From: Sporichthya polymorpha DSM 43042
GTDB lineage: Bacteria; Actinomycetota; Actinomycetes; Sporichthyales; Sporichthyaceae
Reading direction: 5' to 3'
Assembly: GCF_000384115.1 (NCBI RefSeq)
Contig: NZ_KB913029.1
Location: forward strand, 2,517,057 to 2,581,056
Length of the DNA: 64,000 nucleotides
Part shown: one piece after another, positions 1 to 8,225 of the stretch
Layout of the letters: each line of letters begins with the position of its first letter
Numbering within the stretch: position 1 is the stretch's first letter
The notes under the pieces: generated by a model
Seen by the model: the letters and a program-made list of their open reading frames with translations, nothing else
The model's database searches: none
Told to the model about the DNA's origin: nothing
Translations under genes and position numbers: made by a program

Positions 1-24
1 CCTCCCGTCGCCCCCCCGGGGTGC

Positions 25-310
25 GCGCTTCACTCGCTGCAGCCAGCCTTCACTCGCCAGGTCGAGCGAGTAAGCCCTGGCGCTGGCGAGTGAAGCGGGC
101 ACCGGGGGTGGGTTGCCGGGCCTCAGGTTCGCGCTTCACTCGCTGCAGCCAGCCTTCACTCGCCAGGCCGGGCGAGTAAAGCCTGGCGCTGGCGAGTGAA
201 GCGGGCACCGGGGGTGGGTTGCCGGGCCTCAGGTTCGCGCTTCACTCGCTGCAGCAAGGCCTTACTCGCCAGGTCGGGCGAGTGAGGCCTGGCGCCGGCG
301 AGTGAAGCGG
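25..310. repeat. Three tandem ~106-bp copies of a nested palindromic repeat
   Basis: Units begin with GCGCTTCACTCGCTGCAGC at 25, 131 and 237 (the third diverges after the first 15 bases), so the period is 106 bp. Each carries outward and return arms of the type TTCACTCGC / GCGAGTGAA that can form nested hairpins. The first two copies are nearly identical; the third has diverged and its downstream part is replaced by a shorter repeat. A related single element lies at 28514-28587. The array is downstream of menB. No protein-coding content is evident. It resembles REP/BIME-type elements in organisation. Confidence 0.85.
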
Positions 311-393
311 GTTCTCGCGAGGCCGAGTGAAGCGGGTTCTCGCGAGGCCGAGTGAAGCGGGTTCTCGCGCGGCCGACAACGCGTTCTCGCGAG
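311..393. repeat. Short 25-bp tandem repeat adjoining the 106-bp array
   Basis: The 25-bp unit beginning GTTCTCGCGAGGCCGAGTG occurs at 311-335 and 336-360. A third copy begins at 361 and decays, and TTCTCGCGAGG appears again near 383-393. The unit ends with the same GAGTGAAGCGG seen at the end of the larger repeat, so it looks like local amplification of the array's edge. It ends shortly before the menB stop codon. Confidence 0.8.
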
Positions 394-406
394 GGAAGCG
401 ACGGGC

Positions 407-1306
407 TCAGAAGTACCAGGGGAACGGGGACCAGTCGGGGTCGCGCTTCTCGAGGAAGGAGTCGCGGCCCTCGACCGCTTCGTCGGTCATGTAGGCGAGG
501 CGGGTGGTCTCGCCGGCGAAGAGCTGCTGGCCGACGAGGCCGTCGTCGATCAGGTTGAACGAGTACTTCAGCATCCGCTGGGCGGTCGGGCTCTTGCCGT
601 TGATGATGCGGGCCCAGCGGAGGGCCTCGGCCTCGAGCTCGGCGTGGGGGACGACGCGGTTGACCGCGCCCATCCGGTACGCGTCCTCGGCGGAGTACTC
701 CTGGCCGAGGAAGAAGATCTCGCGGGCGAACTTCTGCCCGACCTGGCGGGCGAGGTACGCGGAGCCGAAGCCGCCGTCGAAGGAGCCGACGTCGGCGTCG
801 GTCTGCTTGAACCGGGCGTGCTCGGCGGACGCGAGAGCGAGGTCGGCGACGACGTAGAGCGAGTGCCCGCCGCCCGCGGCCCAGCCCGGGATCGCGGCGA
901 GAACGATCTTCGGCATGAACCGGATCAGCCGCTGCACTTCGAGAATGTGCAGCCGCCCCGCGCGGGCCGGGTCGACGGTGTCGGCGGTCTCGCCGGACGC
1001 GTACTGGTAGCCCGTGCGCCCGCGGATCCGCTGGTCGCCGCCGGAGCAGAACGACCACACCCCGTCCTTCGGCGAGGGCCCGTTGCCGGTCAGAATCACG
1101 CACCCGACGTCCGACGTCATCCGCGCGTGGTCGAGCGCCTGGTACAGCTCGTCAACGGTTCCGGGCCGGAACGCGTTGCGGACCTCCGGGCGGTTGAACG
1201 CGATCCGCACCGCACCCGTGTCCACCGCGCGGTGGTAGGTGATGTCGGTGAAGTCGAACCCGTCGACCTGCTTCCACGCGCTGGCGTCAAAGATCTCGCT
1301 GACCAT
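407..1306 (-). CDS. menB: 1,4-dihydroxy-2-naphthoyl-CoA synthase
   Basis: Crotonase-fold enzyme that cyclises O-succinylbenzoyl-CoA to DHNA-CoA in cytoplasmic menaquinone synthesis. The product is 299 aa, typical for MenB. Visible motifs are the oxyanion-hole segment FCSGGDQ (about 86-92), AAGGGHSLY (about 143-151) and FDGGFGSAYLARQVGQ. In the last, Asp177 and Ser182 align by spacing with Asp185 and Ser190 of the Mycobacterium tuberculosis enzyme, so this is the Asp-containing, bicarbonate-independent type. The start was placed at the ATG of MVSEIFD; the longer open frame upstream only translates a dispersed repeat. It is divergent from menC-menD, which fits a shared promoter region. Confidence 0.95.
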   Translation of the reverse strand: MVSEIFDASAWKQVDGFDFTDITYHRAVDTGAVRIAFNRPEVRNAFRPGTVDELYQALDHARMTSDVGCVILTGNGPSPKDGVWSFCSGGDQRIRGRTGYQYASGETADTVDPARAGRLHILEVQRLIRFMPKIVLAAIPGWAAGGGHSLYVVADLALASAEHARFKQTDADVGSFDGGFGSAYLARQVGQKFAREIFFLGQEYSAEDAYRMGAVNRVVPHAELEAEALRWARIINGKSPTAQRMLKYSFNLIDDGLVGQQLFAGETTRLAYMTDEAVEGRDSFLEKRDPDWSPFPWYF

Positions 1307-1361
1307 CCGGCCACCGTACTGACGGGGCGTCCCACGACAATGGCGGGGCCGGGAGCTCGCA

Positions 1362-1405
1362 ACGTCCGAAGGAGTGGTCGCAATAGCAGCCACATCGTCG
1401 GACGT
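1362..1405. repeat. 44-bp imperfect palindrome between menB and menC (copy 1)
   Basis: The element is bounded by perfect 8-bp arms ACGTCCGA (1362-1369) and TCGGACGT (1398-1405). Its interior, GTGGTCGCAATAGCAGCCAC, is also roughly symmetrical. A second copy lies at 27231-27274 with 35 of 44 bases identical by eye. Both copies sit just 5' of a gene (menC here, an acyl-CoA dehydrogenase there). It could be a shared operator or a small mobile palindrome. Confidence 0.7.
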
Positions 1406-1409
1406 CCGG

Positions 1410-2333
1410 GTGTACTCGATCGGGCTGCGGACGCGGTTCCGGGGAATCGACGTCCGGGAAGGGGTGCTGATCGAGGGCCCGAGCGGGTGGGGGGAGTTCG
1501 CCCCGTTCGCGGATTACGGCCCCACCGAGTGCCGCCCCTGGCTGCGCGCGGCCAAGGAAGCGGCGTTCGGCACCTGGCCCGCCCCGGTGCGCGACCGCAT
1601 CCCCGTCAACGTCACCGTCCCGGCCTGCGACCCGGAGCGCGCCTTCGAGATCGTCGCCGCCTCGGGCTGTCGCACCGCCAAGGTCAAGGTCGCGGAGCGG
1701 GGCCAGAGCCTGGCCGATGACCTCGCCCGGGTGGAGGCCGTCCGGGACGCGCTCGGGTCCGCGGGCCGGATCCGGGTGGACGCCAACGGCGGTTGGGACA
1801 TCGACGAAGCCGTGGCTGCGATCGCGCTGCTGCACCGGTTCGAGCTCGAGTACGTGGAACAGCCGTGCGCGACCGTCCCCGAGCTCGCCGCGGTCCGCCG
1901 CCGGGTCGACGTCCCGATCGCCGCCGACGAGTCGATCCGCCGCGCCGAGGACCCCTTGCTGGTCGCGAAGGCGGAGGCCGCGGACATCGCGGTCGTCAAG
2001 GTCGCGCCGCTCGGCGGAGTGGGCGCCGCGCTCGAGATCGTCGACGCGATCGGGCTGCCGGCGGTCGTCTCCTCCGCGATCGACACCTCCGTGGGGATCG
2101 CGGCCGGGGTCGCTCTCGCGGCCGCGCTGCCGGAGCTCCCCTACGCCTGCGGCCTCGCGACCGTCGTGCTGCTCCACGACGACGTCGTCGCCGACCCCTT
2201 CCTCCCGGTCGACGGATATCTGACGGTGCGTCGACCGGAGCCCGATCCCGCCCGCCTCGAGGCCCTCGCGGCCTCGCCGGAGACCGCCGCGCGGTGGCGC
2301 GAGAGAATCGCCGCCGTGGAGGCGCTCTCGTGA
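1410..2333 (+). CDS. menC: o-Succinylbenzoate synthase
   Basis: Enolase-superfamily dehydratase that converts SHCHC to o-succinylbenzoate in menaquinone synthesis. The acid-base and metal residues of the family are visible: the KxK segment TAKVKVAERG, RVDANGGWD, YVEQPC, IAADESI and AVVKVAPLGG supply the Lys, Asp, Glu, Asp and Lys. The product is about 307 aa, normal for the actinobacterial form. The start is uncertain. GTG 1410 begins VYSIGLRTRFRG, where family similarity starts. An in-frame GTG at 1374 has a better purine-rich leader but would translate the dispersed palindrome at 1362-1405. The stop overlaps the menD GTG by 3 bases (TGA 2331-2333), which indicates translational coupling. 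Confidence 0.92.
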   Translation: MYSIGLRTRFRGIDVREGVLIEGPSGWGEFAPFADYGPTECRPWLRAAKEAAFGTWPAPVRDRIPVNVTVPACDPERAFEIVAASGCRTAKVKVAERGQSLADDLARVEAVRDALGSAGRIRVDANGGWDIDEAVAAIALLHRFELEYVEQPCATVPELAAVRRRVDVPIAADESIRRAEDPLLVAKAEAADIAVVKVAPLGGVGAALEIVDAIGLPAVVSSAIDTSVGIAAGVALAAALPELPYACGLATVVLLHDDVVADPFLPVDGYLTVRRPEPDPARLEALAASPETAARWRERIAAVEALS

Positions 2334-3991
2334 ATCCGTCGACCGCGATCGCCCGGGTGATGGCCGATGAGCTCGCCCGCTGCGGCGTGACCGACGCCGT
2401 CATCGCGCCCGGCTCCCGCTCGGGCCCGCTCGCACTGGCGCTGTTGCACCAGACCGGGCTGCGCGTCCACGTCCGGATCGACGAGCGCTCGGCCTCCTTC
2501 CTCGCCCTCGGTCTCGCCGCGGCGGGCGGGCGCCCCGTGCCGCTGGTCTGCACCTCCGGTACTGCAGCCGCCGCCTTCCATCCCGCGGTCGTCGAGGCCG
2601 ACGCCGCCGGGGTCGGGCTCCTCGTCCTCACCGCCGACCGCCCGCCCGAGCTGCGCGGCACCGGCGCCAGTCAGACCATCGATCAGATCGGCCTCTACGG
2701 CGGCGCCGTCCGCCTGTTCACCGAGATCGGCGTCCCCGAGCCGGTGACCGGCCAGGTCGCGTACTGGCGTTCGCTGGTCGGCCGCGCCGTCGCCGCGGCG
2801 GCCGACGGCCCGGTGCACCTCAACGTCCCGCTCCGCGAACCGCTGACGCCCGACGGCACCGAGGACTGGCCCGAGTCCCTCGACGGCCGCGCCGGGGGAG
2901 CCCCGTGGGTCACGGTCGCCCCGCCGACGCCCGGCCCGCGGCCCGACCTCGCCGCGATCCTCGGCGGCGAGGTGCCCGAGCGGGGCGCGGTCGTCGTCGG
3001 AGCCGGCGCGGTCGACCCCGCCGCGGCGGTCGCGCTCGCGAAGGCCTGCGGTTGGCCGGTGTTCTCCGAGCCGACGGGCAACGCGCGCTTCGGCCCCAAC
3101 GCCGTCGACGCCTACCCGCTGGTGCTGGCCGACCCCGCGTTCGCGCGTCTCCGCCCGGACCTGGTCGTCACCGTCGGCCGTCCCGGTCTCTCCCGTTCGC
3201 TGCTCGGGTGGGTGCGCAGCGCCGCGCGGCAGGTCGTCGTCGACCCCGCGGCCCGTTGGGCCGACCCGACGCGCACCGCCGAATTCGTCCTCCCCGCCGT
3301 GCCCAGCGCCCGCCGCACCCCGGGCGACTGGCTCGCCCGCTGGCGGCAGGCCGGCGCCGCGGCCGGCGCCGCGGTGGAGTCCGTCCTGGAGGACGCCGGC
3401 GAGCTCACCGAGCCCGGCGTCGCCCGCACCCTCGGCTGCGCGCTCCCGGCGGACGCCCTGCTCGTCACCGGCCCGAGCCGGGCGGTGCGGGACCTCGAGC
3501 TGTGCCTGCCCGCCCGCGCCGACCTGCGGGTTCTCGGGAACCGCGGAGTCAACGGCATCGACGGCGTCGTCTCGACGGCGATCGGCGCCGCCCTGGCCCA
3601 CCAGGGCGCGGGCGGGGGCGCCGCGGCGGCGCTGATGGGCGACCTCACCTATCTCTACGACCGCAACGGCCTGGTGCTCGGACCGGAGGAGCCCCGGCCG
3701 GACCTCACGCTGGTCGTCGTCGACAACGACGGCGGCGGAATCTTCTCGATGCTCCCGCAGGCGGGGATCGCCGGGTTCGAGCGTGTGTTCGGGACCCCGC
3801 ACTCCCTGGACCTGGTCGCCGACGCGGCCGCGGCCGGCGTCCCCGCGACGACCGCGACCACGTCGGCCGAGCTCGAGGCCGCGCTGGGGGCCGGGCCCGG
3901 TCTGCGCCTGATCCGGGTCCGCACCGACCGGGATGCCGCCGCTGACCTGCAACGTCGGTTGCAGAAGGCGGTCACCGCGGCCCTGCGCTGA
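2330..3991 (+). CDS. menD: SEPHCHC synthase (MenD)
   Basis: Thiamine-diphosphate enzyme that adds 2-oxoglutarate-derived succinic semialdehyde to isochorismate, the first committed menaquinone step. It is 553 aa, the usual MenD size. The N-terminal pyrimidine domain shows APGSRSGPLALAL and the Glu-containing DERSASF. The C-terminal ThDP motif runs from GDLTYLYDRNGL to DNDGGGIFSMLPQ, the GD...N/DGGGIF pattern of MenD. The GTG start overlaps the menC stop. No menF, menH, menE or menA is nearby, so the rest of the pathway must be elsewhere. A 140-bp spacer with no clear element follows. Confidence 0.95.
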   Translation: MNPSTAIARVMADELARCGVTDAVIAPGSRSGPLALALLHQTGLRVHVRIDERSASFLALGLAAAGGRPVPLVCTSGTAAAAFHPAVVEADAAGVGLLVLTADRPPELRGTGASQTIDQIGLYGGAVRLFTEIGVPEPVTGQVAYWRSLVGRAVAAAADGPVHLNVPLREPLTPDGTEDWPESLDGRAGGAPWVTVAPPTPGPRPDLAAILGGEVPERGAVVVGAGAVDPAAAVALAKACGWPVFSEPTGNARFGPNAVDAYPLVLADPAFARLRPDLVVTVGRPGLSRSLLGWVRSAARQVVVDPAARWADPTRTAEFVLPAVPSARRTPGDWLARWRQAGAAAGAAVESVLEDAGELTEPGVARTLGCALPADALLVTGPSRAVRDLELCLPARADLRVLGNRGVNGIDGVVSTAIGAALAHQGAGGGAAAALMGDLTYLYDRNGLVLGPEEPRPDLTLVVVDNDGGGIFSMLPQAGIAGFERVFGTPHSLDLVADAAAAGVPATTATTSAELEAALGAGPGLRLIRVRTDRDAAADLQRRLQKAVTAALR

Positions 3992-4131
3992 TCCCGGGCC
4001 AGGACTGTGCCCGAGTCACAACAAGTCGCGGGCAGTTCGTGAGCTGCGCCTAGTGGCCCCCGTCACAGCCTGTCCTAGCGTGGGGCGCACTGTTGATCCG
4101 CTTGGTTCACGTACGTCCCGGGAGTGCGCGC

Positions 4132-5994
4132 ATGGGATTCAAGACACCCGATTTCCCGCCGGTCGACCCAGAGACCTTCCTGCAGAAGCCGCTCATGGAG
4201 CGGACGAAGACCCTGGCTCTGCACTGGTGCGAGTACGGCTTCGGGACGCCGAAGATGGTGCACACCATCTACATCTTCAAGCTGTTGTTCTTCTACATCG
4301 GCATCGGCGTCACCCTGGCGGTCCTGACCTCGGACATCGGGATGAAGCCCTGGGAGATCGACCAGTGGTGGGACCAGCCGATCGTCTTCCAGAAGCTCGT
4401 CATGTGGACGATGCTCCTGGAGGCCCTGGGCGTGGCCGGCTCCTGGGGACCGCTCTCGGGCACCTTCAAGCCGATGACGGCGGGCGTCCGGTTCTGGGCG
4501 AAGGTCGGCACGCTGCGGGTGCGCCCGTGGAAGCGCGTCCCCTTCACCGCCGGTGACTCCCGCACGATTGTCGACGTCGGGCTCTACCTGGCGTTCTGCG
4601 CGAGCCTGCTGATCGCGATCTGCTCGCCGGAGGACGGCGGCCTGGTCAACGAGGCGCTGCTGTTCCCGCCGCTGATCCTCATCGGCCTGATCGGGCTGCG
4701 CGACACCATCGTCTTCCTGGCGGCACGGACCGAGCAGTACGCGCCGTGGATCTTCTTCTTCGCGGTGTTCGACTTCGTCGACATGATCGTCGCGGTCAAG
4801 ATCGCGATCTGCATCATCTGGATCGGCGCCGGCGTCTCCAAGTTCGGTCACCACTTCGGGTGCGTGGTCGCGCCGATGATGTCCAACTCGCCGGCGCTGC
4901 CGTCGCGCAAGATCAAGCGGATGATGTACCGCGACTTCCCGACGGACATCCGCCCGGGCAAGATCTCGAACTTCCTGGCGCACGGCGGCGGCACCTTCGT
5001 CGAGCTGGCACTGCCGCTGATCCTGCTGTTCTCGACCAACCGCGAGCTCACCATCGCCACGGTCGTCGGCATGGTGATCTTCCACATCTTCATCGTCTCC
5101 GCGTTCCCGCTCGCGGTCCCGCTGGAGTGGAACATCATGTTCGCCTACGCGACGGTGTTCCTCTTCGCCGGATTCCCGGCGCAGGACGGCTTCGGCGTCG
5201 GCGACATCAACGGCGGCCTGTTGCTCCTGGTCCTCGTGATCGGCCTGACGTTCCCGATCCTCGGCAACCTCCGCCCCGACCTGGTCTCGTTCCTGCCGTC
5301 GATGCGGCAGTACGCCGGGAACTGGGCGTCGGCGCAGTGGGCGTTCAAGTCTCGCGAGGTCGAGGCCAAGCTGAACAAGCTGACCCCGCGCCCGCACCTG
5401 AACCAGATCGACCAGCTGACCCAGGGCATGGGTTACCCGGACCCGATCGCCGAGATCACGATGCAGCAGACGATCGGCTGGCGGACGATGCACAGCCAAG
5501 CCCGCGGCCTGTACTCGCTGTTCATGCACCACGTGCCCGACCTCGACCGCTGGACGGTCCGCGAGGCCGAGTTCGCCTGCAACTCGATCGTCGGCTTCAA
5601 CTTCGGTGACGGCCACTTCCACGACGAGCGTCTGCTCACCGCGATCCAGAAGCGGTGCCACTTCGAGCCGGGCGAGTTCATCGTGGTCTGGGTCGAGTCG
5701 CAGCCGATCCACAAGCCGACGCAGACCTACAAAGTCATGGACGTGGGTCTGCTCGACACCCCCGAGGGCGGGATCCTCGAGCGCGGCTGGTGGAGCGTTC
5801 CGGAGGCCGTCAACGAGCAGCCGTGGCTGCCCAACGGCCCGATCAACCTGCACGTCACCTGGACCAAGGACGGCTACGTCCGCCCGGGCAACTACGTCGT
5901 GCCCGAGTCGTTGCGTCCGGGTGGCTCGACGACCCCGGCGGCGACGACCAAGTCGACGGAGTCGGCCGACGACCGCGAGGGGCAGCCCGCTTGA
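4132..5994 (+). CDS. DUF3556-type multi-pass membrane protein
   Basis: A 620-aa integral membrane protein beginning MGFKTPDFPPVDPETFLQKP, the characteristic opening of actinobacterial DUF3556 proteins. About eight to ten hydrophobic helices fall between residues 45 and 410. The C-terminal 200 residues are soluble and include MHSQARGLYSLFMHHVPDL and NFGDGHFHDERL. The function of the family is not established. An upstream in-frame codon at 4093 was rejected because family similarity begins at 4132 and the intervening residues are not conserved-looking. The stop lies 13 bp before the next gene's TTG, so the two are probably co-transcribed. The pairing with an FAD oxidoreductase suggests lipid or carotenoid-like membrane chemistry, but that is inference. 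Confidence 0.75.
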   Translation: MGFKTPDFPPVDPETFLQKPLMERTKTLALHWCEYGFGTPKMVHTIYIFKLLFFYIGIGVTLAVLTSDIGMKPWEIDQWWDQPIVFQKLVMWTMLLEALGVAGSWGPLSGTFKPMTAGVRFWAKVGTLRVRPWKRVPFTAGDSRTIVDVGLYLAFCASLLIAICSPEDGGLVNEALLFPPLILIGLIGLRDTIVFLAARTEQYAPWIFFFAVFDFVDMIVAVKIAICIIWIGAGVSKFGHHFGCVVAPMMSNSPALPSRKIKRMMYRDFPTDIRPGKISNFLAHGGGTFVELALPLILLFSTNRELTIATVVGMVIFHIFIVSAFPLAVPLEWNIMFAYATVFLFAGFPAQDGFGVGDINGGLLLLVLVIGLTFPILGNLRPDLVSFLPSMRQYAGNWASAQWAFKSREVEAKLNKLTPRPHLNQIDQLTQGMGYPDPIAEITMQQTIGWRTMHSQARGLYSLFMHHVPDLDRWTVREAEFACNSIVGFNFGDGHFHDERLLTAIQKRCHFEPGEFIVVWVESQPIHKPTQTYKVMDVGLLDTPEGGILERGWWSVPEAVNEQPWLPNGPINLHVTWTKDGYVRPGNYVVPESLRPGGSTTPAATTKSTESADDREGQPA

Positions 5995-6007
5995 CGCTGG
6001 ACAGCGC

Positions 6008-7423
6008 TTGAGCACCGCCGTCGTGGTGGGGGCGGGCCCGAACGGGCTCGCCGCCGCCGCGGTCCTGGCGAAGGCCGGGGTCGACGTCACCGTGCTGGAG
6101 GCCACCGCCGAGATCGGCGGTGGCACCCGCACGTCCGAGCCGATCGTCCCGGGGCTGCTCGTCGACCACTGCTCGGCCGTGCACCCGATCGCGGTGGGCT
6201 CGACCGTCCTGCGGGACCTCGAGCTCGACAAGCGCGGCCTGAGTTGGCGGTGGCCCGAGATCGACTGCGCCCATCCGCTCGACGACGGCCGTGCGGCGTT
6301 GCTGCACCGCTCGGTGACCGAGACCGCCGACGGGCTCGGCGCGGACGGCCGGCGCTGGCGGGCGTTGTTCGAGCGGACGTCGGCCGGCTACGACGCCCTC
6401 GCCGAGGACATCCTGCAGCCGCTGATCCGGTTCCCCTCCCACCCGATCCGGCTCGCGCGGTTCGGCATCCCGACGGCTCTGCCCGCTGCCGTGCTGGCGC
6501 GCGGGTTCTCGACCGACGAGGCGCGGGCGCTGTGGGGTGGGGTCGCCGCGCACGCAATCCGACCGCTCAACCGGCCGTTCACCTCGGCCATCGGGCTCGG
6601 CATCCTGACGGCGGGTCACAAGTACGGCTGGGCCGTCGCCGCGGGCGGTTCACGGTCGATCACGGACGCGCTCGCGAGCGTCGTCACCGACCATGGCGGG
6701 CGCATCGAGGTCAACGTGCACGTCCGCGCCGCGACGGACCTGCCACCGGCCGACGTGACGCTGTTCGACGTCGCACCCGGTGCCCTCGCCGAGATCCTGG
6801 GCGACCGCCTGCCGGGCGGCGTGGCCCGCGCCTACCGGAAGTTCAAGCACGGACCCGGGGCGTTCAAGGTCGACTTCGCGGTCGAGGGCGGAGTCCCGTG
6901 GCGGCACGAGGCGGTCGCCCGCGCCGGGACCGTCCACCTCGGCGGGACGTTCGCGGAGATCGCGGCCAACGAGAAGACCGTCCACGCGGGGCGGATGCCC
7001 GAGCGGCCGTTCGTGCTCGTCGCGCAGCAGCACGTCGCCGACCCGAGCCGGTGTGCCGGCACCCTGACGCCGCTGTGGACGTACGCCCACGTGCCCCACG
7101 GCTGGACCGGCGACGCCACCGAGGCGATCACCGCGCAGATCGAACGGTTCGCCCCGGGGTTCCGGGACCGCATCGTCGGCACCGCCGTCCGTACGCCGAC
7201 GGAGTTTGCTCAGTACAACCCCAACTTCGTCGGCGGCGACATCGTCACCGGGGCCAAGAGCACCCCGCAGCTGCTCCTCGGACCGCGGCTGACCCCGCAC
7301 CCCTACGACACCGGCGTCCCCGGCATGTACCTGTGCTCGGCCGCCACCCCGCCGGGCCCCGGCGCCCACGGGATGTGCGGCGCCCTCGCCGCGGAACGGG
7401 CGCTGCGGTTCCTCGGCCGCTGA
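6008..7423 (+). CDS. NAD(P)/FAD-dependent oxidoreductase, phytoene-desaturase-like
   Basis: A 471-aa flavoprotein. The N-terminal dinucleotide motif is VVVGAGPNGLAAAAVLAKAG, followed by EATAEIGGGTRT. A C-terminal FAD-binding segment reads GVPGMYLCSAATPPGPGAHG, near the usual place in the carotenoid desaturase/FAD amine oxidase superfamily. The substrate is unknown. The TTG at 6008 was chosen because it directly precedes the first beta strand and follows GAGGGG-rich sequence; no ATG or GTG lies closer in frame. It follows the DUF3556 gene by 13 bp, implying one operon. Two further, more distant members of this superfamily lie at 24118 and 59693. Confidence 0.75.
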   Translation: MSTAVVVGAGPNGLAAAAVLAKAGVDVTVLEATAEIGGGTRTSEPIVPGLLVDHCSAVHPIAVGSTVLRDLELDKRGLSWRWPEIDCAHPLDDGRAALLHRSVTETADGLGADGRRWRALFERTSAGYDALAEDILQPLIRFPSHPIRLARFGIPTALPAAVLARGFSTDEARALWGGVAAHAIRPLNRPFTSAIGLGILTAGHKYGWAVAAGGSRSITDALASVVTDHGGRIEVNVHVRAATDLPPADVTLFDVAPGALAEILGDRLPGGVARAYRKFKHGPGAFKVDFAVEGGVPWRHEAVARAGTVHLGGTFAEIAANEKTVHAGRMPERPFVLVAQQHVADPSRCAGTLTPLWTYAHVPHGWTGDATEAITAQIERFAPGFRDRIVGTAVRTPTEFAQYNPNFVGGDIVTGAKSTPQLLLGPRLTPHPYDTGVPGMYLCSAATPPGPGAHGMCGALAAERALRFLGR

Positions 7424-7474
7424 GACCCACCGAGGTCTCGGCCGCCCCTTCCGTCACAGTGGGGCCGGTGGGTC
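7424..7474. terminator. Candidate bidirectional terminator between convergent genes
   Basis: Perfect 9-bp arms GACCCACCG (7424-7432) and CGGTGGGTC (7466-7474) flank a 33-nt loop. They lie between the oxidoreductase and the convergent TetR gene. There is no T-tract and the loop is long, so the assignment is weak. Confidence 0.35.
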
Positions 7475-7501
7475 GGCGGGGCTGGCGGGGCGGGGCCGAG
7501 G

Positions 7502-8125
7502 TCAGACGCCGTTGAGCAGGACGGCGCTCAGGTGGTCGATCAGCTCGTCGGTGGTGGGTCGGTCCGGCGGGAGCAGCCAGTCGTCGAGGAGGACGAAGGA
7601 GAGCACCAGTCCAAAGGTGGCGCGGACGTTGCCGTCGGTGCCGAGTGGGTTTCGCGGCCGGTCGAACCGGCGGGACTGCGGTTCGACGACCTCGGCCAGC
7701 TTCGTGATGACGGTATTGAACCGGTCGTGGAACAGGGCCCGGGTCTCCTCGTCGAGCTGGTCCTCGACGGCGAGGAACATGCGCAGCGTCCGGCGGTGGG
7801 AGCCGAGCTGCGCGAGCAGTTCGGAGAGGAACAGCCGCATCAGCTGCTCGACCTCGAACGGATGGGAGACGGTGCGGGCGATCATGCCCGGGAACGCCTC
7901 CAGCACGTCCGCGAACGGGGCGACGACGGACTCCGCGAACAGCCCGGCCTTCGACCCGAAGTGCCGGTAGAGCACGGACTCGCTCACCCCGGCCGCCCGC
8001 GCGAGATCGCGGCTGGTCGCGGCGGCGTAACCCTTCGCCGCGAACACCGTCTCGGCCGCCCGCAGCAGCTCCCGCCGCACCTCCACGGACGAGCGTCGGG
8101 CGGCAGGCGTGGGCATGGCAGGCAT
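7502..8125 (-). CDS. TetR/AcrR-family repressor next to SBP gene
   Basis: A 207-aa regulator with an N-terminal TetR helix-turn-helix (about residues 15-60), recognition helix region AGVSESVLYRHFGSKAGLF. The ligand-binding half ends with VRATFGLVLSFVLLDDWLLP. It closely matches, by eye, the TetR genes at 17431 and 51462, each of which also neighbours an SBP gene. It is divergent from the lipoprotein at 8226, with a palindrome at 8179-8193 in the gap, so it likely controls that gene and itself. Two in-frame ATGs (8125, 8116) are possible and neither has an obvious ribosome-binding site. Confidence 0.88.
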   Translation of the reverse strand: MPAMPTPAARRSSVEVRRELLRAAETVFAAKGYAAATSRDLARAAGVSESVLYRHFGSKAGLFAESVVAPFADVLEAFPGMIARTVSHPFEVEQLMRLFLSELLAQLGSHRRTLRMFLAVEDQLDEETRALFHDRFNTVITKLAEVVEPQSRRFDRPRNPLGTDGNVRATFGLVLSFVLLDDWLLPPDRPTTDELIDHLSAVLLNGV

Positions 8126-8178
8126 CGTACGGCGTAAGTAGCGGAAAGACCGTTATGAGCAGCATCTTGCCCTAGATG

Positions 8179-8193
8179 AGTAGCATTGCTACT
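8179..8193. promoter_or_regulatory. Palindromic operator candidate AGTAGCATTGCTACT
   Basis: Fifteen bases, symmetrical around the central T (arms AGTAGCA and TGCTACT). They lie in the 100-bp divergent gap between the TetR gene (start 8125) and the SBP gene (start 8226). Size and position fit a TetR operator; a related AAGTAGCGG half-site lies near 8136. Confidence 0.5.
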
Positions 8194-8225
8194 TTCAGCC
8201 CACCCACGTCTGCCGGGAGGGCTGC

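Noticed and set aside
25-393. CRISPR array
   Set aside because: The repeats are palindromic and contiguous, with no unique spacers, and no cas genes are nearby.
2141-3952. Long antisense open frame over menD
   Set aside because: High-GC third-position bias creates long frames on the other strand. Its Arg/Gly/Asp-rich translation has no domain, while the menD frame has clear motifs.
4075-6231. 718-codon antisense frame over the DUF3556 gene
   Set aside because: No motif, biased composition, overlaps two well-supported genes.
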